The position numbers and the translations under genes are program-made. 64,000 nucleotides of DNA, taken from NCBI GenBank assembly GCA_050246945.1, contig JBFWVC010000001.1:1-64000 (forward strand). Reading direction: 5' to 3'. This document shows positions 1-9,361 of this stretch, piece after piece. This stretch comes from JAEUMD01 sp050246945 (GTDB lineage: Bacteria > Pseudomonadota > Alphaproteobacteria > Rhizobiales > Hyphomicrobiaceae). Under the pieces are notes generated by a model. That model was not told the DNA's origin. It made no database searches and saw only the letters and a list, made by a program, of their open reading frames with translations. Positions within the stretch are counted from its first letter, which is position 1. Each line of letters begins with the position of its first letter.

Positions 1-167
1 ACAGCGTCCCTGCCGGCTACGAGCAGATCAACATCAAGATGAAGGTGAAAGCCGATTGCTCCGACGAGGAGCTCGACGCCCTGCTGACTTATGCCCAGCA
101 GCACTCTCCCGTGTGCAACACCGTCTGCCGGCCAGTGCCCGTCGTCATTCAAAGGGTCTCGGCCTGA
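1..167 (+). CDS. OsmC-like protein, C-terminal fragment (5' end outside window)
   Basis: The reading frame is open from base 3 and ends at TGA 165-167, giving 54 residues. It contains HSPVCNTVCRPVPV, the second-cysteine region typical of OsmC/Ohr-like peroxide-handling proteins, preceded by the acidic stretch SDEELDALL. In this family the cysteine reduces organic hydroperoxides in the cytoplasm. Only the C-terminus is present, so the subfamily cannot be set and the first cysteine is not visible. Confidence 0.7.
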   Translation, partial: SVPAGYEQINIKMKVKADCSDEELDALLTYAQQHSPVCNTVCRPVPVVIQRVSA

Positions 168-270
168 TCGGAGACTGACGGACGAGCGCCGCCGGCTCGC
201 GATCCGAGCTGGCGGCCTGCTCAACGAACGACCTCTGCCGCAATCGGAGAAACACCAATCGAGGAACACG

Positions 271-561
271 ATGATGAACAACACACTGTTTGTGAAGAGC
301 GAAGCTGCTAGCCCGCACCTGAAGGACATCCCAACCCAATTGAGCCAGTGCGCCAGCGACCTAGTGCGCGGCGTACTGCGACTGTGGCACGCATACAGAG
401 CCCATCGCGAACACCCTGCCGCCAAGGCTCAGCTCATGGCCCTCAATGACCACATGCTGAAGGACATCGGTCTCGACCGCAGTGAGATCGACTCGGTGCT
501 TCTGAATAGGTCGCAGGACCGCAGGCGTAGCACGCGCCCGTCCATGGCGGTTTATTTCTGA
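271..561 (+). CDS. DUF1127 domain small protein
   Basis: This 96-residue protein carries the DUF1127 signature LNDHMLKDIGLDRSEI near its C-terminus, with a basic arginine-rich tail. DUF1127 proteins are common in Alphaproteobacteria; some bind RNA and affect phosphate or carbon metabolism, but no specific role can be assigned here. The start at ATG 271 is chosen over an upstream in-frame ATG at 91 because it follows GAGG at about 261 and the extra N-terminus overlaps the OsmC-like gene. A very short frame (572-682, 36 aa) follows and is not supported. Confidence 0.8.
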   Translation: MMNNTLFVKSEAASPHLKDIPTQLSQCASDLVRGVLRLWHAYRAHREHPAAKAQLMALNDHMLKDIGLDRSEIDSVLLNRSQDRRRSTRPSMAVYF

Positions 562-667
562 GGATACCGTCATGGATCAGAACTTTGGTGATCGGTGGCC
601 TGATATGGCCACTGACAACATCGCGTGGCCCGTCTACGTTAGCCAAGCCCGTCCCTCTGGCTCTTCG

Positions 668-2290
668 CTATGCATCGTGTAGACGATTTTGAACATCTCT
701 TCGAGACTGGCATCACGGCCCAGTCGCAATCTCGACCAAACCTCCCCTACCCCCTTCAAGACATCTCGCTCCTGGACGAGCAACGGATGGCTCTTCGGGA
801 ACGGCGTCCGGTCCTTGCGGATGGCATCTGCAAAGATTGCAAGGCCGCGCATCTAGGGATTGAAGCGCTCCGAGTAGACGTAACGGCTCACGCGCATGGG
901 ATGAATCCATTTCAAGGTCTCGGCGATCAAAGGTTTCGTCATGACCTGCACCCATGCACTGACGATCGAGCTGTAGAGTGCATCGTTGAACTCCGAGACA
1001 CGCCTCACGCGCTCGAACGCAGCGTGATCGGCCGGCGTTCGCAGATCTTCCACCTGCCGCGGTTCGAAGCGAACGATGAAATGCGGCTTGTGGCAGTCGG
1101 GATCGCCTGAAGGATTGTCGACCTTCATCTCATACAGTCCCGGCTTGAGCGCCTCGATCTCATCGAGACTTTCGAGAATGGCGCGATGTTCCAGACGCGC
1201 CACCTTGGCGGAGACAAAAATTCCAAGGTGCCCGACGTGTGGGTTCGTCATGTAAACGATCCGCTGGCCGCACGTTTTGAGATCCGCCGTGTCACGGAAA
1301 ACTACGGGAATCCAGCCGAGCGCCTGAAGGGGCGGGGTGATGTCGTCTCCGTAGGAAGCAAAAATCACGACCGGGTTCGCGATGGTCCGCAAGTCGGCCA
1401 CGCATCCGTCACAAATCCGCAATTGTCCCTGCTCGAGCTTGTTTCCAATGAACAAGTTCTCAACGATTGCAAGGATCTCCTCCCGGCTGAGAAAATAGAA
1501 CCCGTCCCACCAGCGCTCGAACTCAAGAAAGCGCTCACGCTCGTCATCGATCTGATGAAAAAAGGATTGGCGTACTTCTCCCAAATCGCCTTTTCAGGGA
1601 CGAGGCTTTCGAAATTCTGCGCCAGCCACGCACCGTCGAAACGTCCATCGCCGAGATCTGCCATCAGATGCGCAAGCCAGGCACCACCGGAAAGAGCCCC
1701 GCTCACGCGCATCGGATTGGTGCCGGCCTCACCGGCCCAATATGAGAGCGGAGAACCGTTGAGCACGACCGGACCAGTCAGGCCCCGGCAGTCGGCCGAA
1801 AGCAGTGTCAAGGCCCAGCCGGCCTGACAGTTGCCGTAGAGGATCGGCGGCTTTCCCGGATGCCGTCGGGAGACCTCGACAACAAAGCGGCGCAGCGCGT
1901 GGAGCACGTCGGCCAGCGTCTGACCATGCTGCGGCTCCGGGAAGAAGATGACGAAATACACGGGATGGCCCTCGTGCATCGCCAAACCAACTTCCGAGTC
2001 GCGCTTGAAGCCGCCGATTCCCGGTCCATAACCTGCACGCGGATCGACGATGACAACCGGCGGTTTTGCAGGATCGACGCAATCCACCCGGCACTCGTCA
2101 CCGACTTCGATGATTCGGAACAGGGCATAGTTCGTGGCGCGCTCAAACTGACGCGCGTCGAGGATCATCTCAAATTTGAAATCAAGTAGCGGCGGGAAGC
2201 CGGCTCGCTCGTGCTCAAGCATGTTATCGGCGCGCTGCCACAACGCATCCCAGAACAAAATTGTACGCTCCGAGATGTCTTGCAGATATT
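668..2290 (-). pseudogene. DUF3141 (PHA-synthase-like alpha/beta hydrolase) pseudogene
   Basis: Two adjacent minus-strand frames together cover most of a DUF3141 protein, a family related to polyhydroxyalkanoate synthases. The first part (about 2290-1565) has the hydrolase core with YGNCQAGWAL around the nucleophile. The second (1584-853) has LEFERWWDGFYFLSREEI and SYGDDITPPLQALGW. The frame changes at a run of six A at 1558-1563. An in-frame TAG (853-855) is followed in the same frame by recognisable family sequence to about 670, where similarity ends. No good start codon remains at the 5' end, where it abuts a methyltransferase fragment. At least four lesions make a functional product unlikely. 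Confidence 0.75.
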
Positions 2291-2298
2291 CTGCAAAG

Positions 2299-2771
2299 AG
2301 GGGTCCCGCCGAAGGACCTCACAGATCCGCGCCTACGTGATCGCCGACAACCGTCTCGCCGAGAACGCGGGTTGGGATTCCGAGCTGCTGGCCATCGAGC
2401 TGCAGTACCTCTCAGAACTGGACCTCGATTTCGACGTGACGATCACGGGCCTTTCGATGCCCGAGAACGATGTCCTGATTGGCGGCCTAGAAGCGCAGGC
2501 CCAGAAGCCCGACCCGGCCGATGCCGTCCCCGAGATCGCCGGGCCGGCCGTGACGCGTCTCGGCGACGCGACTGCCCCCGAGACCTACGCACGGCTGCTT
2601 GAGGGCGAGACGGCGCAGATGGTCTTCGCCGACCCGCCTTACAACGTGCCGATCGAAGGTCATGTGTCGGGACTCGGCGAAGTCAGGCATCGCGAGTTCG
2701 GGATGGAGGAATGGGTAGAGAAATGCTCACCCAAAGATGGACCGCCGGGTGAGCCTGAAATATTCGATTAA
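2299..2771 (+). pseudogene. ParB-domain/DNA methyltransferase fragment
   Basis: The frame contains RAYVIADNRLAENAGWD and LLAIELQYLSEL, typical of the ParB-like N-terminal domain fused to site-specific DNA methyltransferases in phages and mobile elements. It then has AQMVFADPPYNVPI, the DPPY catalytic motif of an adenine/cytosine-N4 methyltransferase. The segment that normally links the two (a WxLGxHRxxCGD stretch) is missing, and homology stops soon after HVSGLGEVRHREFGM, where an unrelated tail begins. The start of the ParB domain is also missing. It is a remnant with an internal deletion and both ends lost. Confidence 0.7.
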
Positions 2772-2947
2772 CAGCCGCGTCGAGTGAACAGCCGTATTCG
2801 CCTCGCGGAACCGCAATCGTATCCAACTAGCATTCATCGTATTTCAACACTGGCGTAAGGAGGATCCAAACTCAGCCTATGCTTGGCGCCAACCGCCGTC
2901 TCCTTCAAAGCCCCCGTCGGACACCACAAAGGGACGTAGCGACTTTG

Positions 2948-3565
2948 CTAATCCCGGCTCGTAACGCCATGAAGTTTCTCTTCCAGTTCGGCGATCCTCT
3001 TCCTTAGCGGTTGAACCGCAACCTCGATCTCGTCGGTGGTGTAGCGGGGCGTAATATGCTGCGGGCAGTTCCAATCGAACGCCTCGACTCTGATGATGAC
3101 GCCGTGCTCAACCCGCGCCCGGTAGTCAGTAAGAGAGACACAGCGGACGAGGTCGTCGTCTCCATCGAACTCGACGACCCTCGCGCGACCGAGAACTTTC
3201 AAGCGAGTACGGTTCGGATAGTCCATCAGAAACAGAGAGACGCGATCATCCGTGTTGAGGTTTCCAACCGATACGTACTGCCGGTTGCCCGAAAAATCCG
3301 CGAACCCGAGGGTCTTCTCATCGAGCACCCGAAGGAAGCCCTTCGGTCCGCCGCGATGCTGGACGTACGGCCAGCCAGTCTCGCTGACAGTCGCCATATA
3401 GAAGCTGTCGCGCTCAGCGATGAATTGGGCTTCGCTCGGGCCGAGCCGGTCGTTGAGGTCGACGTCGCCGCCTTCGCGTCGGGCGTAGCCAGAGCGGCTT
3501 CCCAAGGCCTGCTGCACGGATTTCACGGTGTCCGTGAATGCGATCTCGGCAAACTTGTGCCCCAT
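2948..3565 (-). CDS. Pyridoxamine 5'-phosphate oxidase-family protein
   Basis: The 205-residue protein has the split-barrel FMN-binding fold pattern of the PNPOx-like family: FIAERDSFYMATVSETGWPY, then GPKGFLRVLDEKTLGFADFSGNRQ, then VSLFLMDYPNRTRLKVLGRARVV. A C-terminal LRKRIAELEEKLHG segment is a short coiled coil. Members bind flavin, F420 or heme; the substrate cannot be read from sequence. It lies near an AhpD-like gene in the same orientation, which hints at a shared oxidative-stress role (inference). The start at 3565 is the first ATG. Confidence 0.8.
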   Translation of the reverse strand: MGHKFAEIAFTDTVKSVQQALGSRSGYARREGGDVDLNDRLGPSEAQFIAERDSFYMATVSETGWPYVQHRGGPKGFLRVLDEKTLGFADFSGNRQYVSVGNLNTDDRVSLFLMDYPNRTRLKVLGRARVVEFDGDDDLVRCVSLTDYRARVEHGVIIRVEAFDWNCPQHITPRYTTDEIEVAVQPLRKRIAELEEKLHGVTSRD

Positions 3566-3648
3566 GCCTCATCTCCTGCAGACCCGAGAGAGGACCCGGG
3601 TCTGCGTTGCTGTGTCCTAGGTCGCTGACTGTCTGTGCTCGGTCGCGG

Positions 3649-4203
3649 TCAGGCCGCTGCCCGGCGAAGCTCGATGGCAGGGAAGTCGATCTCGGTGCCG
3701 GCGACCTCGTTGACGTAGTTCGTCAACGTGTTGAGTGCGACGTGGGCGACGATTTCAACGATCTCGCCGTCCTCGAAGCCGGCCCTTCTGACGGTCTCAA
3801 CCGCGGCTTCGGAGACATGACCGCGATTTTCGACAACCGAGACAGCGAATTTCACCGCCGCATCCGCCTTGGGGTCGTTCGATGCGCCGTTGCGGTTGGC
3901 CGTGATTTCGGCATCGTCGAGCTTGGCGAGGTTTCGGGCGAGGTACGTATGGGCGGAAAGGCAATAACCGCAGCCGTTGACCTCTGCGACGGCAAGCGCG
4001 ATCCGCTCTCTGGTTTGTGCCGAAAGCCGGCCCTTCGACAGGGTGCTGTTCAAGCCGAAATAGCCTTCGAGGGCAGCCGGGCTGTTGGCGAGCACACGGA
4101 ACAGGTTCGGAACGCTCCCGAGCTGCTTCTTGGCGTTCTCGAGTAACGGCTGGGACGCCGCCGGAGCGGCTTCGATGGTCGGCAGTGTCTGAATGCGGCT
4201 CAT
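3649..4203 (-). CDS. AhpD/carboxymuconolactone decarboxylase-like protein
   Basis: The 184-residue protein has the AhpD-like core with the CxxC redox motif and histidine in NGCGYCLSAHTYLA. Proteins of this type are thiol peroxidases or peroxidase partners acting in the cytoplasm. The ATG at 4203 is chosen because AAGGAG lies 7 bases upstream; another ATG at 4209 abuts that site. It is divergent from a LysR regulator starting at 4335, and the 131-base gap should hold both promoters, so regulation by that LysR protein is likely (inference). Confidence 0.85.
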   Translation of the reverse strand: MSRIQTLPTIEAAPAASQPLLENAKKQLGSVPNLFRVLANSPAALEGYFGLNSTLSKGRLSAQTRERIALAVAEVNGCGYCLSAHTYLARNLAKLDDAEITANRNGASNDPKADAAVKFAVSVVENRGHVSEAAVETVRRAGFEDGEIVEIVAHVALNTLTNYVNEVAGTEIDFPAIELRRAAA

Positions 4204-4334
4204 GATCATCTCCTTGATTGCTAACCGGTGCTTGGCCGACGTGGCCGCCCGGTGAGACAGGAGATAGGGCATTCCAATTTTGAGGGATATCCGGCAAAAT
4301 AGAGAAGTCGCTTTCCAGAATTTGAGAGGCAGGC

Positions 4335-5237
4335 ATGGATCGGTTCGAGTCGATGTCGGCGTTCGTTGCTGTCGCCGAGGCTGGCGGATTTTCCGCAGCG
4401 TCACGGGCTCTTGGGATGCCGCTTGCAACAATCAGCAGGAAGGTGGCGGAGCTCGAGGAAGCCTTGGGCGTGCAGCTCCTGGTGCGATCGAATAAGTCCG
4501 TGTCGTTGACGGACATCGGCAGGGAGTACTTCGAAAGCAGCCGTCGGCTGTTGGAAGATCTGGCCGAAATCGAACGAGGTGCTTCAGGAGCCTACAGCAC
4601 GCCGAAAGGCCTGCTTGTCGTCTCCGCTCCGGTTGCCCTGGGCCGTCTGCATCTATCGCCGATCCTGATCGACTTCCTGCGGGCCTATCCGGAGATCGAT
4701 GTCGAACTCCGGCTGAGCGACCGATATGCAGATCTGTTCGAGGATCGGATCGACGTTGCGCTGCGGGTGGGCGAGTTGGCAGACAGCAGCATGATCGCTG
4801 TGCGTGCCGGCGAGGTGCGTCGTGTGGTTTGCGCAAGCCCCGCCTATCTCGCCAGAAAGCGCGGGCCGTCACATCCCCGCGACCTGGCTCAACACGACTG
4901 CATCACGATGGTGCCGCTAGAGAACGCCAAGGAATGGTCCTTCAAGATCGGCAAGCGCTTCGAGAAGTTCTCCCTCCACTCCCGGTTGGTCGTGACCACT
5001 GCGGAAACGGCGGCCGATGCTGCCGTTGCCGGTCTCGGCGTCACCCGCTTGTTCTGCTATCAAGTTGCGTCCGCGATTATGGAGAAGCGCCTGCAACTTC
5101 TCCTCCGCAAGTTCGAGGCCGAGCCCGCACCGGTGCAGTTTGTATATCCCGGCGGGCGTCGCATTCCGCAAAAGCTACGAGCCCTTCTCGATTATGTTCA
5201 GCCGCGGCTGAAATCGAGACTCGTCTTCGAGGCGTGA
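4335..5237 (+). CDS. LysR-family transcriptional regulator
   Basis: The 300-residue protein has an N-terminal winged helix-turn-helix (about residues 1-60, with AASRALGMPLATISRKV) and a LysR substrate-binding domain starting near residue 85. The length is normal for the family. It is divergent from the AhpD-like gene, the usual layout for a LysR regulator and its target, so it probably controls that gene and itself (inference). The effector is unknown. Confidence 0.88.
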   Translation: MDRFESMSAFVAVAEAGGFSAASRALGMPLATISRKVAELEEALGVQLLVRSNKSVSLTDIGREYFESSRRLLEDLAEIERGASGAYSTPKGLLVVSAPVALGRLHLSPILIDFLRAYPEIDVELRLSDRYADLFEDRIDVALRVGELADSSMIAVRAGEVRRVVCASPAYLARKRGPSHPRDLAQHDCITMVPLENAKEWSFKIGKRFEKFSLHSRLVVTTAETAADAAVAGLGVTRLFCYQVASAIMEKRLQLLLRKFEAEPAPVQFVYPGGRRIPQKLRALLDYVQPRLKSRLVFEA

Positions 5238-5376
5238 TGTCAGAGGGAGAACACTCTTCGAGTTGCCGTCCAAGAAGGCTCAGGTTGCCGATGTGTGTGG
5301 AAGCCGACGAGGGCGTCGCGATCAGTCAGCTACTCTTTACTGACGAGTGAGCGCACCCATAGTGAGATCTGATGTC

Positions 5377-5673
5377 ATGAGCGACCGATCTGATTGGCCA
5401 AGACATGATCCTCTTCGCACAGTGCTGGCCGGTCTCGCCTACTTCGCAGTGATTTTCGCCGCCGGCTTCGCGCTTGGTACAGTCCGGGTCGTTCTGCTGA
5501 TCCCGAGGATTGGTGAGACCGCCGCTGTGGTCACAGAGCTTCCGGTAATCCTGACCGTCGCCTGGATCGCCTCTCGCTGGCTGGTTCCGCCACAACTCCT
5601 CGTCATTGCGGGCGGCCTGAGCACTCTTCTCAAAGGAAGATGTGAACGTGGCGCGGGTCTTCGATGTCCTTAG
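5377..5673 (+). CDS. Small membrane protein, C-terminus probably truncated
   Basis: Hydrophobic segments AGLAYFAVIFAAGFALGTVRV and ELPVILTVAWIASRWLV indicate at least two membrane spans. Similar alphaproteobacterial proteins I recall continue for another 40-50 residues with further spans, whereas this one ends in a polar arginine/cysteine-rich tail soon after PPQLLVIAGGL. A deletion or frameshift near 5620-5640 is likely. ATG 5377 is preferred to GTG 5347. It overlaps the next membrane protein by about 30 bases. Function unknown. Confidence 0.5.
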   Translation: MSDRSDWPRHDPLRTVLAGLAYFAVIFAAGFALGTVRVVLLIPRIGETAAVVTELPVILTVAWIASRWLVPPQLLVIAGGLSTLLKGRCERGAGLRCP

Positions 5674-5902
5674 CTTTCGCGAGTTGATTACGCCGATTTT
5701 GCTCGAGGTTCTGTTCTGGGCCGGTATCGGCGGCACGGCTTACGGCACCGTTTGGCTCTTGTGGCATAATCATTGGGCATGGTGGATGGCGTTGGTCTTC
5801 GGATCGCTTCACACGCGGTTCGTCTGCGAATTCACGCTGCTCGCATTCCGGAGTTATGACCGGCTGGTCGAGATTGCCGGCGCGTTGCGCTCGAAGGACT
5901 GA
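5642..5902 (+). CDS. DUF4282-like small membrane protein
   Basis: The 86-residue protein has FRELITPILLEVLFW, a membrane span around IGGTAYGTVWLLW, a second around WWMALVFGSL, and the C-terminal pattern RFVCEFTLLAFRSYDRLVEI. This resembles the DUF4282 family, whose function is unknown. AAGGAAG just upstream supports a start at GTG 5642 or GTG 5648; neither is an ATG. It overlaps the end of the preceding membrane gene. Confidence 0.6.
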   Translation: MNVARVFDVLSFRELITPILLEVLFWAGIGGTAYGTVWLLWHNHWAWWMALVFGSLHTRFVCEFTLLAFRSYDRLVEIAGALRSKD

Positions 5903-5977
5903 TCCATCGACTTTGTCGGGATTCTTGAAGCGGTCGCGCCTTGATCGTAGCAAAGCCAGACAGCGGGAGACACCAGC

Positions 5978-6667
5978 ATGAAGGTCTGCATCATCGGGGC
6001 GTCGGGCAAGCTCGGCCAGTACATGATCGAGCATTGTCTGGCCCGCGGCTATGAACTGACCGGCGTGTGCCGTGAGAAGAGCGTCGGCAAGCTCGAGCGC
6101 TTCAAAGGCCGGATCGAGATTTTTCCCGGCGCTACCAACGACGCGGCTTTGATCGCCAAGGCGATGCAGGGCTGTGATGGGGTGCTAACGGTCCTCGTCC
6201 CGTGGGGCGTCGAAGGTTACGCGACGCGGACGGCCGAGGCCGTCCTTGACGCGGCCGGACCCGAAACCCGCCTCGTGTTTTCTTGCGGCTGGCACATCAC
6301 GAAGGACGGCAAGGATGTCTACACCTGGCGCATGAAAGCGCTGCTGGCCGTGTTCGGTCCTGTCGCCAGACTGTTCCGCTTTGCCGACCTTGACGATCAG
6401 GTCGAAGCCTGTCGCCGTGTTTTTGCCAGCAACAAGCGCTGGACGGTGGCGCGCGGTAGCGACCTCGAAGAAGGGGAGAGCGAAGGTCTTCCGGTATGGT
6501 CGCAGCACGTTGGCGACCCTGTCCTTGCGAGCAATCGTACGCGTCGCATCGACTTTGCGTTGTTTATGGTGGACGCCCTCACCAATGATTCGCTCATTCA
6601 CGAGGCACCCGCGATCGTGAGCTGCAAGAGCCAGTCGGCACAGGCTGCTTTGGCGCGTACTGGTTAA
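5978..6667 (+). CDS. NAD(P)-binding NmrA-like oxidoreductase
   Basis: The 229-residue protein opens with the Rossmann motif VCIIGASGKLGQYMIEH (GxxGxxG) and continues as an atypical short-chain dehydrogenase/NmrA-like protein, with LVFSCGWHI and FADLDDQVEACRRVF later. These proteins bind NAD(P) and act as reductases or redox sensors; the substrate is unknown. It has its own ATG after a purine-rich stretch and a 75-base gap from the previous gene. Confidence 0.78.
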   Translation: MKVCIIGASGKLGQYMIEHCLARGYELTGVCREKSVGKLERFKGRIEIFPGATNDAALIAKAMQGCDGVLTVLVPWGVEGYATRTAEAVLDAAGPETRLVFSCGWHITKDGKDVYTWRMKALLAVFGPVARLFRFADLDDQVEACRRVFASNKRWTVARGSDLEEGESEGLPVWSQHVGDPVLASNRTRRIDFALFMVDALTNDSLIHEAPAIVSCKSQSAQAALARTG

Positions 6668-6841
6668 AGCTCAAGCGCGCGTCTGCTCCGTCGCGAATTG
6701 CCGAGGTGGAGAGAAGCAGTTCAGTTGCCGCATGATATACGGGAGGCAGGGGCCATGCTCCCTGTATGCCCTCGGGTTCGCTTCGCTCAAGCTCTGAAAA
6801 ATGATAGGTTTTGCTCGAACGACCAGCGAGACAACTGAACC

Positions 6842-7546
6842 ATGGCCATACCGTCCGCACACGAGAATGAACCGCACTTCATCACGCGCAGTGGCTGGTT
6901 GCGCGCCGCCGTTCTCGGTGCCAATGACGGCATCGTATCGATTTCCTCGCTGCTGGTCGGCGTGGCGGCGGCCGATACGTCTGCAAGCGCAGTTGCCCTG
7001 GCCGGTGTCGCTGGCGTAACCGCAGGCGCCATGTCGATGGCTGCCGGCGAGTATGTCTCTGTTTCCTCGCAATCGGATATCGAGAAGGCAGACATCGAGC
7101 GCGAGAAGCAGGCGCTCAAGGACGATCCCGACATCGAGCATGCCGAGCTTATCGCCATTTACCAGCATCGCGGGCTATCGCGGGAGACCGCCAAACAGGT
7201 CGCCAAGGAACTGAGTGCTCACGATGCACTTGGCGCCCACGTGCGCGACGAACTTGGCCTCTCTGAAATCCACGCCGCCAATCCGCTGCAGGCGGCCTTC
7301 GCGTCCGGCGCGACCTTCACGGTGGCTGGTGCGATACCGTTGATCGCGGCCCTACTGGCACCGCATGCTTACATCATTACGACCGTCCTCGTTGTGACGG
7401 TATTGGCCCTCGCAATACTTGGCGTTCTTGGCGCAAGGATCGGGGGCGCACCGGTTGGCCCCTCCGTAGTGCGCATCGTTGGCTGGGGCATCTTTGCCAT
7501 GGCGATCACGGCCGCCATCGGCAAGCTGTTTGGGGTAAGCGTTTAG
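6842..7546 (+). CDS. VIT1/CCC1-family Fe/Mn transporter
   Basis: The 234-residue protein matches the VIT family: the first helix has GWLRAAVLGANDGIVSISSL, followed by AGAMSMAAGEYVSVSSQSDIEKADI and a charged cytoplasmic segment. Three further membrane spans lie near residues 155-230. VIT/CCC1 proteins export iron or manganese from the cytoplasm, driven by protons. The length is normal and the motif residues (DG near helix 1, MAAGEY) are intact. Confidence 0.9.
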   Translation: MAIPSAHENEPHFITRSGWLRAAVLGANDGIVSISSLLVGVAAADTSASAVALAGVAGVTAGAMSMAAGEYVSVSSQSDIEKADIEREKQALKDDPDIEHAELIAIYQHRGLSRETAKQVAKELSAHDALGAHVRDELGLSEIHAANPLQAAFASGATFTVAGAIPLIAALLAPHAYIITTVLVVTVLALAILGVLGARIGGAPVGPSVVRIVGWGIFAMAITAAIGKLFGVSV

Positions 7547-7708
7547 AGCACCAACCGACTACAGCAGACTCCTGCAATGCTTGACTGCGGCACCCATATG
7601 GATGTCGCGGCGTCGCGCTCCAGATCAAGCTGGCGACTCGTCCCTGCTATCGACAATCGAGCGTTTGGCTGGGACAACCTGCAACACATTTCGCTGACCG
7701 TACGCTTT

Positions 7709-8233
7709 TCACGCCCCAAGCGAGGAAATAGCGTAGAACGCAATGCGGGATACACTTAGATCAGCGGCGAAGGCTCGCCCGATCGCGACCGAACCGATGC
7801 GTCTAATTCGTTACAGATCGAGTAGATTGTCGACGCGGTGCGCAACGAAGCTTTTGAATGGTAGGCGCATCGTCTGCCAACTCGCCATTGCCAGGAAAGT
7901 TTGTCGGTAGGATTGCCAGGGCCGAACCGCATGCTCGGTCCGAATATGCAGATTGTAGTGTTCGTCATTCCCGAGAACGTCGATCTCAAGGCCATCGAAA
8001 GCGCTGGCGTCGACAATGCTACCGTCGGACGCGAGATCGAGCGAGATCTGTACGAAACCGCCATTGTTGTCGAGGCTGACGTGACCGCGCATTCGGACCG
8101 CGGGTCGATTATCGACTGTCTCGCAACACATGGTCCCGCGAGACACCCCGCCCATCACCGTGTCAGCAGAAAAGTGCCACCGGGCGCCATTGGCCGCAAA
8201 CGGCGCAGGCTTACTGAAATCATCGATCAGCAT
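7709..8233 (-). pseudogene. CIA30-family protein interrupted by an in-frame TAA
   Basis: The frame from ATG 8233 encodes a CIA30/NADH-ubiquinone assembly-like domain with GARWHFSADTVMGGVSRGT and DASAFDGLEIDVLGNDEHYN. It stops at TAA (7811-7813), but the same frame continues with RRIGSVAIGRAFAADLSVSR and ends at TGA 7709-7711. That continuation matches the usual C-terminus of this family, so the TAA looks like one nonsense change in an otherwise complete 175-codon gene. The truncated 140-residue form might still fold. Its start overlaps the end of the MBL hydrolase gene by 14 bases, suggesting one transcript. Confidence 0.7.
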
Positions 8234-9278
8234 CGTTTCCAGCCTCGCCTAGGTCATCGGCAGCGTCGGAAGTACATAGGAAAGCAGTCTGCGCCTCGCT
8301 GTCGATACTCTCGCCCCGCCCCCGGTATCGCGGCGAATAATGAAAGGTCCTCAGCTGCTTGACGTTCGCACGCCTTGCCAACAACCCGGCCTGTCTGGCT
8401 GTCAGATGATTTCTGGCTGCTGCACGAGCGGCGTCCTCGTCCAGAAAAGTCGCCTCGATAAATAGCATGTCAGCATTTGAGGCGAGAGCGACGATCGCCT
8501 GAGCATTCCTCTCGCTGTAGGCGACGTCCACTACATAAGCGATCTTGCGGCCCTTTGTAACCTTCATGATCTCGGCTTTGAGCCGCCCAAGTGGAAGATG
8601 TGTCGGCTTGGTATCTCCACCATCAGCCCAAGAGACCCCGATTGGAGTGTCGTCACTTTCTCCCCTCAAAATAGCGTCTTTAAAATCTCGTAGCCACGGT
8701 CCGATGACGAGCCCCAACGCCTCGACCCTGCTGCGCAAGATGTTGATGCGTGCGCGCTCCTGCAGAGCAAACGCCAGAACCGGGATGCCGTGATCTAGAA
8801 ACGCGGTCCGGACCTGAAACCCAGGCTCGACAAACAGCAAGCCATCTTCGCATGTCTTGCTGCCGCGATCATTCCGCTGGAAGCTGTTTACGCCCGAGAA
8901 GGACGCACTCTTCAGCTGCCCCTCGGCATCGAGTTCTGAGACTTGTAAGGTCAGATTGCCGTCGTAGCCATGTATCAGGTTCCAAGTATAGGCGTTGAGC
9001 TTGCTCTCGACGGCATCGATCAGGCCTGATGGTCCCCAAAGTTGCACCGTCTTCTCGCGACCCAGCAGCGCTCGCAGCAACTGATCGAAGCCCATGAAAT
9101 GATCCATATGACGATGCGTGATGAAAACGTGGGCGATGCGAAGCAGCTTCCGTGGCACAAGCGCTGAAATATCCCCGAGATCGAACAGAAGCGCGCGTCG
9201 CTCGAACACCAGATTGACGTAGAGACCTGGATCATCAAAGGGTCCGTTTACGAGCTGCGGATCGAAATACTTGGCCAT
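8220..9278 (-). CDS. MBL-fold metal-dependent hydrolase (RNase Z-like)
   Basis: The 352-residue protein has the metallo-beta-lactamase signature THRHMDHF (HxHxDH at residues 55-60) after FDLGDISAL, and further metal ligands in AFLDHGIPVLAF and in YVVDVAYSERN. The layout is that of the RNase Z/arylsulfatase-like branch; tRNA processing versus a small-molecule substrate cannot be decided. The last 20 residues (LCTSDAADDLGEAGND) look unlike the family and may follow a small frameshift. It is upstream of the CIA30 gene in the same direction. Confidence 0.82.
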   Translation of the reverse strand: MAKYFDPQLVNGPFDDPGLYVNLVFERRALLFDLGDISALVPRKLLRIAHVFITHRHMDHFMGFDQLLRALLGREKTVQLWGPSGLIDAVESKLNAYTWNLIHGYDGNLTLQVSELDAEGQLKSASFSGVNSFQRNDRGSKTCEDGLLFVEPGFQVRTAFLDHGIPVLAFALQERARINILRSRVEALGLVIGPWLRDFKDAILRGESDDTPIGVSWADGGDTKPTHLPLGRLKAEIMKVTKGRKIAYVVDVAYSERNAQAIVALASNADMLFIEATFLDEDAARAAARNHLTARQAGLLARRANVKQLRTFHYSPRYRGRGESIDSEAQTAFLCTSDAADDLGEAGNDADR

Positions 9279-9361
9279 TGATCAGGGCTGATGCAGAAAA
9301 CTGGGGCTAGCGGCTCTATACGGCGGCGGGTTGCTTCTTGCTCTAGTCGCGTTCGCGTCTA

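Noticed and set aside
572..682. 36-codon frame after the DUF1127 gene
   Set aside because: No ribosome binding site, no family, and it runs into the end of the DUF3141 pseudogene.
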